NCBI GenBank assembly: GCA_033977485.1 | Contig: CM066994.1 | Location: forward strand, 25,326,681-25,390,680 | Source: Hydrangea macrophylla | Taxonomy: Eukaryota; Streptophyta; Magnoliopsida; Cornales; Hydrangeaceae | Reading direction: 5' to 3' | Length of the DNA stretch: 64,000 nt | Shown here: piece after piece, positions 44,442 through 56,879 of the stretch | Position numbering within the stretch: position 1 is the first letter of the stretch | Layout of the letters: each line of letters starts with the position of its first letter | Program-made: the position numbers and the translations under genes | Notes under the pieces: generated by a model | The model's database searches: none | The model's input: the letters and a program-made list of their open reading frames with translations, nothing else | Told to the model about the DNA's origin: nothing

Positions 44442-46935
44442 AAGCTTGTTGTGAACAACGTGAACTACAAGCGATTGCCAAAGCTTTCAAGGCACCCAAT
44501 AACCATATTGAGAGGTTTTAGGAAAAACAAAAATCCATAAAATAAATCAAGCAATTCAAAATCAGATAAAATCAAGAAATTATGAAATACGATAATGCAA
44601 TGTAATGCTGTGTAGAGGCTACTAAATCTAAGCTGCTGCTGGTCGTGCTCCGCTGGAGCTGCCTATGTATCCTTTCCAGGAATTAGACCAGGGCGTAGTT
44701 TAAGCACACGAGGGGACAAAACACACACAATAGCACAATACGGATGAAATGCCCCTATCCTAAGATACTAATGTAGTATGAGAACGTGAATGTGTAAGTG
44801 CTGGAGGAATCATCCTCAAGGGTTCCCTAGATACAAAATCTAATACAGGGAATGCAACGTCTCACTCTCACAGTCGAATATGTCAAAAGAGAAGTATACT
44901 ATCGGTATCTTGGATGATTCTTGAATTCCTGTCGAAGCCTTCCTTCTAAGCTTTGAGGCTTGTAGGTGTCATCTATATCTCAGACGATTGTTGAAGTAAT
45001 GGAGTATCTTGGATGAATTCTGAAAACAACTTCGAACAATTTTTGAAAATAATGTCTCCTTAAACCTGATGACTGATGTAGAGTCCTAACCCCTAGACGA
45101 TCTCTGAAACAACATCTCCTTAAACCTGGATGACTGATGAAGTGCCCTAACCCGTGGGCGATTATTGATGTAGAGTCCTTCTACTTGGGACGATTGCTGA
45201 TGTAGAGTCCTTCTGCTGGGGATGTTTGATGATGAAGAGTCCTAACCCCTGGACGATTGCTGATGTAAAGTCCTTCTACTCGGGATGATTGCTAATGTAG
45301 AGTCCTTTTGCTGGGGACGATTCTTGAAACAGGTCCTTCTTCTTTGGACAAATCTTCTGTTCTTCTGCAATAGGTCCTTCTGCTGGGGATAAATCATCTA
45401 TAGTAGGTCTGGAGACAAATCTTCTAAAATAGGTCTCTCTGTTAGAGACAAATCTTCTGTTCTGATGCACGAATTTTGAGAGATTCACAGATTCTGAGAG
45501 AAACCCTACATTTTGGAGGTACCCCGATACTCGATTATGAGATTCACATGATTCTGGCAATTCTGATACAAAAATTCTAAGAGATACCCTATATTTGGAG
45601 GCAATTCTGATGCTGAGAGATACCCTATATCTGGAGGCAACACGATGCTGAAAGATACCTTGTATCTGGAACCCTATATCTGGAGGCAACTTTGATACAC
45701 GATGTTGATAGATACACGATTCTGAGAGATACCCTTTTTTTTAGAGCAACCCACGGACACACTATGCTGAGAGATACATGTTTCTGAGAGATACCCCTTT
45801 TTTAAGAGCAACCCACGGATACACGACGTTGAGATACACAATTCTAAGAGATACCCTTCTCCTGAGAGCAACCCACGGATACACGTCGTTGAGAGAAAAC
45901 CTTTCATTTGGAGGCAATTCTGTATGATTCACGAATTCTGATAAATGCCCTTCATCTTAGAGGTAATTCTGATAATGCTGAGAGGAAACCCTATATCTGG
46001 AGGCAACCCTGATGTATGACGCTGAGAGATATATAATTATGAGAATTCTCTACTGAGGAGACTCTGTAGTTCTGATTTCACGATTTTGCTTAAGTATACC
46101 CTACTTCTGGAGCTAGTTCTAATGATATCTGAAAGTTCTCTGCTTGGGGAGTATCTGAGGTAGAAGGCCCATATTCTGGAGGCCCTGTTGATTCAATCTG
46201 AGACTCATATCGGTGCTTCGACCAGCTCAACTATGTCGGCCTCATTCTGACCCTTCCTTAGATATCTTTGTTCAAGGTTTGAAGATACTATATTCTGATT
46301 TATCTTCTGCGAATCCATTCTGGATGTAATTCTCAAGCGACAGTAGACTCAATTGTCCATTTTCTAAGACAACACACCATTAATCCCAAAATAACGGGAG
46401 TTCACTGCAAATGATCAATTCTCGGCTGTTTTCAAGCTGTCGTGCCCTCGATTCTTCATGTTTGAGGACTTTCTTCTTTTTTGAATGGTTTTCAACCAAA
46501 ATTTAAATTCCTAAGGGTCCTTTAGACCAATTCCAACAAGTTCTAAGCACTTATATATCAAAATCAGACCAATTCGAGGTCAAATCAAGAGTTCCGAACG
46601 TCAAAACGCGAATATAGAGCAAAATGGGGAAATGGTGGGGAGTAAACAGTAAATAGCGGTTCCCCACACCCTCTTGGGAAATGCCAGCCGCAAGTTTGGG
46701 GTTTTAAACCCATTTTCCTCTTTGTTCTTCATTTATCTTATCTCTAATGCATCACCTCTTTCCTCTAAGGTGTCTAAATCTTGCAATTTCTTGATGTTTT
46801 GAGTGATTTCTTGCATCAAAACCTCTAAAAACTTGTTGATTTCATCAACTTCTCCCTATTCTAGAGGATTTAAGTGCCAAGGGTTTCACTATTCATCATC
46901 TTCAATCTCTCATCTTCAAGCTTCAAGCATCAACA
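44442..46935. repeat. Variable tandem-repeat zone between aORF and 3' LTR
   Basis: Block 1 (about 45060-45340) repeats GACGATTGCTGATGTAGAGT and CCTTCTGCTGGGGA every 40-45 bp. Block 2 (about 45480-46060) repeats GAGAGATACCCTATATCTGG and AGGCAAC with spacing 35-65 bp. Minus-strand frames such as 45674-45907 (CIRGLL...GYLSETCIS) are by-products of repetition. 46600-46935 is leader-like sequence before the antisense gene. Confidence 0.75.
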
Positions 46936-46938
46936 ACT

Positions 46939-48062
46939 ATGAGTTCCCATGGACAAGGTGAGAGTTCTAGAACACATAGAAGCCAATTTCAAGCTAGTGG
47001 AGCTTCATCAACTAAAACCATGAAGTATCCAACTATGAAGATGCCACAAAATCATATTTCTAAGAGGGCCTTTGGTCAAGAGGTAACCCATTCTTTCAAT
47101 TTTGCACTATTTCTTTGCTTCATGTATATGTACTTTCAAAATTCTTACAAATACTTAGGAATCATCCTTTAATTTTCTTCTAGAATGTGGTTGGGCATCT
47201 TAGATATCATGGTAGCTACGGAAAACAAGATAAATCATCTCTTAGTGCCACAGGATCCTCCTTCTTGTATGAGGTCGGCGTGAAATCTGGAAGATGAAGA
47301 TCTTATTGATGCTTTGAACGGAATTCCTTCTGCCTCATTTACTCTTTTTGAGGAAAACTATGACGTTTTCGGGGCTACTCATCTGATGCCCAATTTCCCG
47401 CTTTTGGATGACCCGTAGGTATTTTCATAGCTTCTCTACTTCTGATTAAATGCTTGTTATCTCATATTTCTCATCATTGTTTGCAAGGGAGCTCTTTCGT
47501 GGATGGCCCTAGCCGACCTTTACCTCCAATTCCTCCTTGTGATTGGCGAGCCTCGACTATGCTGCGTAGAGTCATATCTTTAGTAGAGATTCCCCGTGAT
47601 CTTGTGGAGCCTCAGCTAGTTCCAGAGCAGTACGAGTCGGTTCCCCGAGCAATTTTTAATGAAGAGCGAGCTTATGCACAGAATCTGAGGGCTTGGAGCC
47701 TTGATCGAGAGGGATATGTGAGTAATTCTGAACTCATTACTTCTGATTACCCTGATCTTTTTTATCTTATCTTTCTTCTTTTGCAGTGGGATGGCATGTG
47801 CCAGACTTACATAGATCGAGATGCGGCTCTGTTAAATTTCTTGACTTCTTCTTCTCTTCTCATTGCATTTTCATCCCTGTATTGATTCTTTCTTCTGACA
47901 GGTGGCTCAAGTTAGGCAGCTTCAATCACAACTAGAGCGAATGAGTACAGGCCCTTCTGGTGGGGCTGGTGGATCTAGGTGAAGGCGCCAAATTGATGAT
48001 GATGATAGCTCTACGGCTTCAGATATGCATGCTCGGTACCTACGAGCTACTCGTCGTCGATG
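46939..48062 (+). pseudogene. Antisense multi-exon ORF of a Tat-type element (aORF-like), decayed
   Basis: A gene-like structure on the strand opposite to the retrotransposon. Exon 1, 46939-47082 (MSSHGQGESSRTHRSQF), ends at AAGAG|GTAACC. Exon 2 starts at 47184 (TTCTTCTAG|AATG) and encodes NLEDEDLIDALNGIPSASF and HLMPNFPLLDDP, with a stop and a frameshift before it. Exon 3 (about 47488-47717) encodes PLPPIPPCDWRASTMLRR, VEPQLVPEQYESVPRAIF and LRAWSLDREGY, ending at GTGAGT. Exon 4 follows TTTTGCAG at 47787 (WDGMCQTYIDRDAAL), with its donor apparently mutated from GT to TT. A last exon after GACAG at about 47902 encodes a coiled coil (VAQVRQLQSQLERM), a Gly-rich linker with a stop, and RRQIDDDDSSTASDMHARYL. 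No known domain. Antisense ORFs between pol and the 3' LTR are known in Tat elements (Grande, Retand, RIRE2). Confidence 0.65.
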
Positions 48063-49786
48063 ATTCTGATGATCACCCCCTTTTGCATATGTACCCCTGA
48101 CTATCTTTCTTACTTTCTGTACTGAGATTTAAAGTTGATTTATCTTGTTTGAGACTTGATGGGCTGGTACCCTTGACTTTGCTTGATGTTGATTTATGCT
48201 ATCTTTTGCTCTTGCTTTGCATTGCTTGCTACGAGTTTGGATTTGCTTGACACTTTGCACACTAACACACAAGGCCCGATTTACAAGGAAAAGAAATTTT
48301 CAATGATTCCCTTTTCTTGTCAATGTCTTTTGACTTTGATTCTTGAATTTCTAAGGATTTTCATGTTAGAAATGAAAATTTTATCTTCTAGCAGGATATT
48401 GCGTTGGCTTTGCATGTAATCTTGAAGATTTGAAAAATTTTCCACACAATGATTCAGTGTTGACATTATACTCACGTCTTTCAGATTGCTAAAAACTTTT
48501 CAATTTAATATCAAGAATTACCAGATTTTTTACTTAGTTACTTAATTCTGATAGCCAAGTGATCCAGAGAGAACAGGTAGCAAGATCTGGGCAAACGGCA
48601 GTTTGCCCCTAGTTGATAGTGTTAAATGGAAGTTTGGGCAAATGCAGTTTGCCCCTAGTGTGGCAGTGATATCTTGAGGCTCTGGGCAAACTTGAAAGTT
48701 TGCCCCTAGTTTGCAGGGTTCAGGGATCGAAAGCTACGGAAGCCAGCCTACTTATCCTCAAGTAGGAATCAGGTCCAAAGTAGATCGGCCGAAGTTTTGA
48801 AAGAAGGTATTTGAAGCATGGCTTGAATGTTTCAGAAGCAGTGACCGAACCGAGTAGGTTTCCTATGTATCCCCATGTGGGAATTAGGTCAAGCGTAGTT
48901 CCTTGAAGGCTGGAGGTTTCGAAAGAGCAAGGATTCAAGAATTGGGGGGCTTTTCAAGCCATGTCATCAAACTGATTTTCTGAAGCAGGTCACTTGTGGT
49001 AGCCTTGAAAGAAACTAAACTACCTCTCCTTTCTTTTCTTTTCTTCTCTTCTTTTTCTTTGTCTTTAATGGTTGATTCTTTTCACCTTTTCACTAGCCAG
49101 CCAATTTTACATTTCTCATCATACATGTTTTCGGAGCAAGATTAGTCCTTCAAATCTTTGGGCTTACAAAGCTTTGGGATAATTCATGTTCCCGATTCCT
49201 CAATCTTTTACATTCTTCTTTTTCTTCTTCTATTCTTTCTCCAAAGTTTTGACTGGCTAGGATCAAGTTCTTGAAAACAACACGCAAAATTTTCTTTTTC
49301 ATGCTCTAACTTTTGCATAGGCGCCCTTTTGGGTTTTCATCATAGCGAGCTTGTTTTTTTTCCTTTTGAGAGAAGTTGTTTATTTGAAATGTTTGGCTAC
49401 CATCAAGGACAAAGTGTACATGGATCGTAGTTTAGACAGGTTTGAATGGCTCATTTTTCAGGGCTTAAGATTCTTAAATGGGAAAATCAGGGAATTAAGC
49501 TAGTCATGAGTTACTATCAAGTATATCTTTTTAAGATTTAAGCAGAAACATCTCAAGATTCTTAAAGTAAGGCTAATCAATTCTTAGCTCTCGTTAGCGC
49601 AAAATCAACTTTTGATCCTTTCAGGATTCTTTTTCAATGCACAAAATTATCAGGAATGTATTTTTCACAATAGTCAGAAAAATGACACTTTTCAGCTTGG
49701 ATATTCATTCAATCATGACAAGGCGCATTAGATCAAGAAAATCAAGATTTTATTTCATTACTAAAAGAGAAGGATTACAGTACTCG
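48063..49786. other. Non-coding internal stretch of the Ogre-like element
   Basis: No coding signal on either strand. GTTTGCCCCTAGT occurs three times (about 48610, 48649 and 48700), an echo of the polypurine-tract sequence on the opposite strand. T-rich runs lie at 49025-49070 and 49205-49245. Confidence 0.5.
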
Positions 49787-49791
49787 ATGTA
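49787..49791. repeat. Target-site duplication ATGTA (left)
   Basis: ATGTA precedes TGTAGCACCC at 49792 and recurs at 54204-54208 directly after GGGGCGTGACA. Confidence 0.85.
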
Positions 49792-51775
49792 TGTAGCACC
49801 CAGAAATTTCTAGAAATTCCACGTAGGAATTTAAAATAGTGACGTCACCCAGGATGCGGTTACAGAAGGTCTATTAGGGTGACCTTAGTTAGAATCCTTA
49901 TAAGATCCTAATCAACGTCTTATCAATGACGACGATGACTCTAACCTAAAACAAATTAGAACAGTTGTAACCTTGAAGTTATAAATTTCATCTAGGATTC
50001 AAAGACAGACTCACACTTAGGCTATACCCAGCCCGTACTCTCATATATCTGTATTCGCATTAATTAGAACTTCGGCTCACATCTCAAGGTGCTTAGGCCG
50101 CAAGTAGGACCCACAAGGTATCTAGGAACCATATGAACCCCACCCTCATTTGGTTCCATAATAATCTACCCTTAGATACACACAACATACACTTGCACGT
50201 ACTTTGGGACTCAGGAACACATCCATTTTCACAACCTGAGAATGGGACCCACCCCACCCTTGACGGTCATGTGGACCCCACCCTTGATCTACCCTTGGAC
50301 ACACAATACACATACCTAGGTACACATTGGTGCACCCATTGCACATAACACAATCTCCCTCACTTTCCCTCTATATAATGCACCCCACCCTCACCCTCTC
50401 ATTGATCACCCCCATCTCCCCACAATCTGTTCATACAGATTGTCTTAGAGAGAGAGAGCCCGAGAGAGAGAGAGAGAGCTTGAGAAGATCTAAACACCAC
50501 ACACACACTCTCGGCTTGTACACACTCCCACACCCCACATTGTGTACACACTACATACACAGCCTCTCTTCACTCTCTACACTGTCTCTGCCCACACACA
50601 CACACGCATACAACACACACTGGGACCCCTCTTTGCACAGCACACAAGCAGAGGAGGGAGAAGACGAAGATCGGAGAAGATTTTGAGAGTGTGGCAAACA
50701 GGGGCAACCTAAGGTAAACCCAACCCCTCTCACACATGCTTGAGCATCTGCATGTCCATTAGGAGACCCTAGGACCCTTGCATGCAAGCCAAACTGAGCC
50801 TGAGGCTCACTGTGAACCTCCGACGACCATTAAAGCTTCCCTTGAAGCTCAAATCTTAAACATCAACCAAAACCCCTTCTTTTTACACCAAACAAACCCA
50901 CATGATCCCAGTTAGACCCCAATGTAGCAGTTTTTGATTTGGGGACCGTTTGTTTGGCCATGCAGGCCATTATTCTTTCAAATGACTGAAAGAATAATCG
51001 CATAGTGGGAACCCTAAACGAATGATTCAGACCGTAAGTTCCTAGTATGTGATAGAGGGAGGGATTCCGGTCATTTCCCCGTTGACCTCGTGCATTTTGG
51101 TTGAGAAATGAGAGAGATATGAGGAGAGAGAGAATCTCCGGCGAGACCCGATTTTCCGGCGGCTCAAGCTCGCCGGAGAAGAAGATGATGACCTGTTTGG
51201 GTTCGGGTTATAAGACCCGGACTCGGGTCGGGTTTGGGTAGGGTTAGGTTGTGTGTAGAATTGGGTAGCGAGCCGGGTTAATAATAACCCGTGGGTCCTT
51301 TAAGTCTAACGACGCCGTTTGGGACGTCGGGTTGGATTTCGGGTCGGGCTGGGCAAATGGGTGGGCGAGGTTGTGTGTAGAAGCGGATAGCGGGCCGGGT
51401 TAGTTAAACCCACAGGTCCCTTTAAGTGGAACGGCGTCGTTTTGACGCCGGGTCTAGTTTAGGTCGGGTTCAGGTAGTTGGGGCGGGCTGGTGTGTGTCT
51501 GTAATTGGATTAGGTTTGAGTCTGGGTTTGGTTAGGGTTTGGGCTAGCGGGTTGGGTAGGATTGTGAGGAGAGTTGGGTTTCGGGTTCGGGTTAGGTCCA
51601 ACCCGAATGGGTCTTTGAGTTGGGTTTAGTTGTGAGTGTATGTGGGTAGTCCGTTTAGGATTCGGTCGGGTCGGGTCTGACCTATTGGGTCACACGGTTG
51701 GGTCTTCTTGTGAGTAGATTCGGGTAACCCATAGGGGTTCGGGTCGGTTCGGGTTTGACCCGTCGGGTCTGAAGA

Positions 51776-51777
<2 letters not shown>

Positions 51778-51806
<29 letters not shown>

Positions 51807-51822
51807 GATTATTATTATTATT
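51778..51822. repeat. (TTA)n microsatellite
   Basis: Trinucleotide run with one interruption, inside the solo LTR and right after its G-rich segment. Confidence 0.92.
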
Positions 51823-53159
51823 AGTATTAATTAGTTAAAAGGGTTTTAATTAGTTTTAATAATTATAAATTAATTTATAATTATACCATTAAGGTTTTTA
51901 ATAGTATAGAATATTATTGAAATAATATTCTATATATCATTATTATATTATAAATATTGTATATTTATTATTTATATGGTTAATATAAATAATTAATATT
52001 AGTTTTAAATAGTTTTTAAATACCTATATGTATTTATAAATTCTAGAAAATTAGGGTAATGACCCTGGAACTATTTTATTATATAATGTATGTTATAAAG
52101 CTATAATATTATAGTCCAGTATTTTTAATAATTAATAAGGAGCTATTTTATGAGTATATTAATTATTAAAAATACCAACCAAGCTCCGAAAATTATGAAA
52201 CAAATACTGGTGGTGTATTTTAATATCTAGTATTTAATAAAAATACTTCTAAGCACTGATATCTTAGTATAATTATAATTACATATTTAAATCCCGTTTC
52301 GGGTATTTTCTGGTATATATTATCTTCAAAAAAATTCATAATAAATAATCTAGGACTCCGAAAATTACGCAGTCAATTCCCAGAGTCTTAGAATAATGTC
52401 TAGAACATTCCCGTAAAGTTTGGTGACTTTTCGACTCGGTTGAAAATACAGCCTTTCTTTTAGGGCCATCATTAGTACATTAAGCCCTACATTTACCTCG
52501 AAAAATGCGACGGACTCTGATTTGAGTCTAGTCAATGGCGTTGGACTTAGAACGACACGTAGATCACTACCTTGAGGTTTATGACCTCATTTGGTAAAAT
52601 TACCATTTTGCCCCTATAGTTGTACTCATACATTACTTCTGTTTATTCCGTTTATTGTTGTAGAACTTGACGTTTATCTGCTTTTCGAGGAGCGGCGACT
52701 TGAGGTGAGTTTCCTAACCTCACTCTAATCCTAATAAGATGAATATAAGTTGTTTAAAAGCTACCTGTATGATATTTTGTATAAGTGATAAGCTGATTTC
52801 TGATGTCAAGTGTATTTCCAATAATTATAAGATGTTTAAAAGCATGTTATGGTAGTGCTATCGCATACGTGAGCATGTCAAGGGTTTTATCTATATGTAT
52901 ATCGGTTTCAATTCCATGTTATGTGATCCATGCTCTATATGTTACATCTCTGCTGCTTACTGTTAAATGCACGTTTTACGATGTTGATGACTGGAATAGA
53001 TTACGCATGCCATATTAATAATAAAGATAAAAGAAAGGTGTTTGGTGAGAATATGAATGAGTTGAGATATGTGAATGTAAAAGAGATATGATTTCTGGAT
53101 CCTATGGATCAACGGCTGACGAGCCGGGTGGACATGAACGGTTAGGGTTCCTAGCGCGC

Positions 53160-53350
53160 CTCTCGCCGTTGAAGACGTTCGGTGATGCGCATACGTGGTT
53201 GAAGACGTCCCATGTATCGTTGAATACGTCCGGCTAGTGCTCTAATATATATACTTCTCAGCCGTGTAGACGACCGGTGAGAGTATACACATGGTTGAAG
53301 ACGTCCCATGTACCAGTCTCATTGTTTACAGATAGTGTGCGCCGTGAAGA
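53160..53350. repeat. GAAGACGTCC tandem words in the solo LTR
   Basis: GTTGAAGACGTCCCATGTA and variants (GTTGAAGACGTTCGGTG, GTTGAATACGTCCGG, GTGAAGACATCCGGTGG) repeat about every 30-45 bp. They correspond in position to the CACGTCATGCCGATCCTCAG repeats of the LTR at 8571. Confidence 0.8.
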
Positions 53351-54499
53351 CATCCGGTGGCCTATCAAGGGACAAGTATGAATTGGATGTGATAGTATGT
53401 TGTCATCCTTGATATACCACGTGTTGTCCAGTGGATGAGAAAGAAAAGGGCGAGTGATGAAATTGAGTTGATGAGTCAAATGATTTGGTTTCGAAAAGTT
53501 TTGGTTTTAAAATGAAATGGTTTTGAAAAGTATCTGTTTTAAAAGCAAGTGTCTTTGAAAAGAGTTGGGAGTGAGTCTTATTGGTCATGCATTTGCACGC
53601 ACGAGTTATAATAAAGAGAATGTATTCTATGATATTATGTTTATCTGATTTCCTGTCTTGTTGAGACCTCTGCTATGCCCGTAGTGAGAATGCGTCTTTT
53701 GATAAGAGATTAACCATATTTTTAAAGTATTAAACTATGACGTGAGTTGAGAGTTGTTCTATATTTATTGATTATTGTGCGGTTGAGACTCTCACTCAGT
53801 CTTGTTCCAAGGCTGACGGCATGTTACGCCCTGGGCATTCGTATGTCCAGAGTGTTGCAGGTTTGGAGATAAATAGAAGAGTTCAGGATGCTGTGCCGTG
53901 GAGCCAGAGAGAATAAAGCCTTGCCCAAGACCTGATAGGCAGTTTCTCAAGTTTTAAGATTATGTAAATTGTTTAGTATGGCCTCTTGTATTAAGATTGA
54001 AGTTATTATAACCCTTGTTTAATTTCCGCTGTTGTATTTATACTCTAATAAGTTTAGATCATGCTTATGCCCCAGCTTTTCCCTTATGATTGCACGGTGC
54101 GGAGTTAGAAGGACAGAACGGTTAACAAACTAGTCACGTGTCTACGGACCCATAAAGGAAAATTTTTATTTTTCCCATTTTTGGCTTACTCCGGGGCGTG
54201 ACAATGTAGACTCAAAGCAACTTGACGATTGACAAACTCGACAACAAGACTTAAATTCTAAAACATAAAACGGACCGAACTCAATTCGACTGGATCTCAA
54301 GTGGAGCGTCACTATGTTTTACTTATTCCTCTTAGGCATCCTTTCAGCTTTAACAAGCAGTTGTTCCCAAACATCATCATTCAATCGTTTACTTCTAAGC
54401 TTCAAGCTCTCTATAATGCCCTTTTGAATGTCTCTGCTAAATCTGGCTCTGTCTGTCAATCACCCTCTGGATTTCCAGAAAATACTCAACTGATAATTG

Positions 54500-55527
54500 G
54501 ATGGAGGCGGGAATCCTTGGAAAAGGTGCCACAATCCGTTCATGCTATGCAGTGGTGAAAGAAGTAATCGATGAAGATCGCAGAATTGAATTTCTCACAA
54601 CCCCGATGGCATCCTCTAAAGTATCTTGTCTATAGCCATATTGCCTGGCTACTCTGTATGGGATGGAAAAAGTGGTAGCATGTAAACCAAGAAGCCATAT
54701 CCCGCTTCGCCCTGGAAATCTAACAGCAACCGAACAATAATCCCAGCGGGCATAGACCTAACGGATGTCCTCGGTGGTGAGACCGCTTAGCCAAACGAAC
54801 CAAATCTCAAAATTGCTGAAAAATCTTTCGTACTGCCTCTGATCTAAAGAAGGGATCCTGCAAAGATTGCGAGGATACACTAATAAACTTAGTCGCTCAA
54901 GAACCCAAGTTTACAGCACTCAAGGGGCACCAGAAATGAGTACTGTCCCATCAGCATGTGCATGATCTAAACCCATTAGAGTTTCTGCTAGAACCAACAT
55001 CATAGGGTTTTGCCGAGAACGAAGTCCACAAGCAACTGGTATGAGGGCATAAGATGAAGAAGAAAATAGAAAGTGCGAAATTAAATCCAATGTCAAGGCA
55101 CCCCATCCAGATATGGAATGATCAAAATTTCCTCCCATGGTAGTACAATAGCAAGCAAATAAGCGGGGAAAGTCAATCTCCTGATCAGAAATCATGGACC
55201 GGGCAACAGCATGAGAACAACTGAGGAGTGACGATAGGCTCTTTACATATCCAGCTTGAATGGTGGGAAGGATCAGATCGGAGTAGGGCAGAAATTGAGG
55301 ATGGCACTGAATTCTTCAAATAGTGGTGAGATCTCATGATGCCCAAACCAAAATACATGGAATTTCGGATCCCAACATCGAATGGCGGCACGCATAATAT
55401 CTTCTTCAAATTTCACATTTCTCAACTAAAAGAATGTACTAAGGCCAAAATATCTTAAGTGTAGATGATCAATACCGGTGACCTCATCCATCCATGAGAA
55501 AAGAGCCTGAGCATCAAGAGGAGCCAT
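54500..55527 (-). pseudogene. PMD/DUF7745-like sense ORF of the Ogre-like element (ORF1 position), decayed
   Basis: Minus strand from an ATG at 55527 (MAPLDAQALFSWMDEVTG). After an early stop comes MRAAIRCWDPKFHVFWFG followed by EISPLFEEFSAILNF, which matches the pattern of plant-mobile-domain/DUF7745 proteins (FWDPxxxxFxFGxxELxPTxEEF). In other frames follow DFPRLFACYCTTMGGNFDHS, GWGALTLDLISHFLFSSSSY and IPVACGLRSRQNPMMLVLAE. Then come LDQRQYERFFSNFEIW, WDYCSVAVRFPGRSGIWLLG and IPYRVARQYGYRQDTLED. Several stops and frameshifts break it. Ogre-type elements carry an extra ORF of unknown function here, between the 5' LTR and gag. The domain match is from memory of the family pattern, so moderate confidence. 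Confidence 0.6.
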
Positions 55528-56857
55528 CTGTCTGCAATGTTACTTCTTTCTGCTAAAATTTAGGGAGTTCAATTCTTAGGTCTCCGTCTTTTATTCTGAT
55601 TTAGATATCTTTATTTCAAAGAATGATATTTTACAAAAAAGTGGATTGAAAAACCATTTTCTTTTTCAAAAACATATTCTAAAATCAAGGAAATCAGGTT
55701 CCAAAATTCTGAGGAAAACAAATCTTTTCTTTTCGAAAGTATATTAAAGGTGTCGCACTTGTGAGTCACATATGCAATGGTCATGCGGTGTAATGCAATG
55801 CAGATGAAATGCAATCTAATCTAAATGCAATGCACCTTATCTAGCTTAGACCTAGCATATCAGCACATAAACACTTAAGATTCATTGAGTATGCTAATCA
55901 CTTTACTAATCAAATCATTATCCAAGGATTTTTAGTTTTGAATTTCTTGATGGCTCAGGTTTACAAAATTGAAATTTTCATGAAAATTTTTGAAAGAGAA
56001 GGGGAGATTTGCAATTTTCAAAAATATTTTTGAATCATCAATGCTTGTGGTGCGAAATCATGATTCTTGAAGATTGAGGTAGGAAATTTGCAATTTTAAA
56101 GTCTGAAATTGAATCATCAAAGTGTGAAATCATGATTTCTTGAAAAACCAAAATAGAAAATTTGAAATCCTCTAAAATCTGCGGAGAATTTTAAATTTGA
56201 ATTTATCAAAGTAGGAATTTTGACATTCTCTAAAATCTAGGGAGGATTTTGGAAAGATTTTACGAAAGTATATTTCAAAGGCGAATTTTAAAAAGGGATA
56301 TTCCCAGAATATTTCAAAAGACTTGGGTTTTTCAAAGAAGTGCTTGTATTTTCAAAATTTTTAAAAATTGTCCTCGAATAATGATTGGATGTTCGGATAA
56401 AGACCATACTACCCTAGAGGAATCTACCATGCAAGGTTTGATGATGCCTTCGCATACACGTCCTCATCATCCACATAATCCCTTACGGGCAAGCGCAAAT
56501 AGTTCATCACAATGTCCTAATCAAAGATGATAAACAAGATCCTAATTGAAGGGTTGTATAGAAACTATATGCAAAGGCCGGGTTTTAGTCTCATAAAGGG
56601 TCCATTAGCAAGCCAAGGACTCTATATACCGCAAGTGTTACAAGGCTAACGGTGACTACATGCTACCAAAGTCCCTTGACAAATGGAGGAAAGAGGGCCC
56701 TCCACCCACAAGGCAATGGTCTCAAGCTGTCGCGGTGAAAAAATAATGCAAGTACAAATGCAGGCAGAAACAACACGATTATTGAATTAATAACAAGGAT
56801 AATCATTGGCTCAAGTCAATCCCTCGAAGAACAAGAAGCCAACGGTTTCATGTTCAA
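55528..56857. other. 5' leader of the Ogre-like element
   Basis: Sequence between the primer site and the sense ORF. AT-rich with repeated AAATTTTGAAAT- and TTTGCAATTTT-like phrases (55930-56350). No gene recognised. Confidence 0.5.
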
Positions 56858-56876
56858 GTCCCAAGCAGAGTCGCCA
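56858..56876 (-). other. Primer-binding site (tRNA-Arg type)
   Basis: The minus strand reads TGGCGACTCTGCTTGGGAC, three bases after the 5' LTR end (GTGTCCACA). It resembles the complement of a plant tRNA-Arg 3' end, as reported for Ogre elements. Confidence 0.75.
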
Positions 56877-56879
56877 GAT

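Larger units (their letters stand above)
49792..54203 (+). mobile_element. 4.4-kb solo LTR (Tekay/Del-like)
   Basis: Starts TGTAGCACCC and ends GGGGCGTGACA, with 5-bp target duplication ATGTA on both sides. No internal domain or second LTR, so it is a solo LTR left by LTR-LTR recombination. It contains a TATA-like TATATAATG (about 50373) followed by a GA-rich leader (50447-50480). A G-rich segment with many GGGTCGGG/GGGTTCGGG words spans 51190-51770, a (TTA)n run lies at 51778-51822, and GAAGACGTCC repeats at 53160-53350. The family assignment rests on LTR length and ends only. The related LTR at 8571 has the same ending. Confidence 0.82.

Noticed and set aside
50327..50686. 119-codon His/Thr/Ser-rich frame
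   Set aside because: It spans the TATA/leader region of the solo LTR with CA and GA microsatellite content; not a protein gene.
51426..51629. 67-codon Gly/Arg/Val-rich frame
   Set aside because: By-product of the G-rich repeats in the solo LTR.
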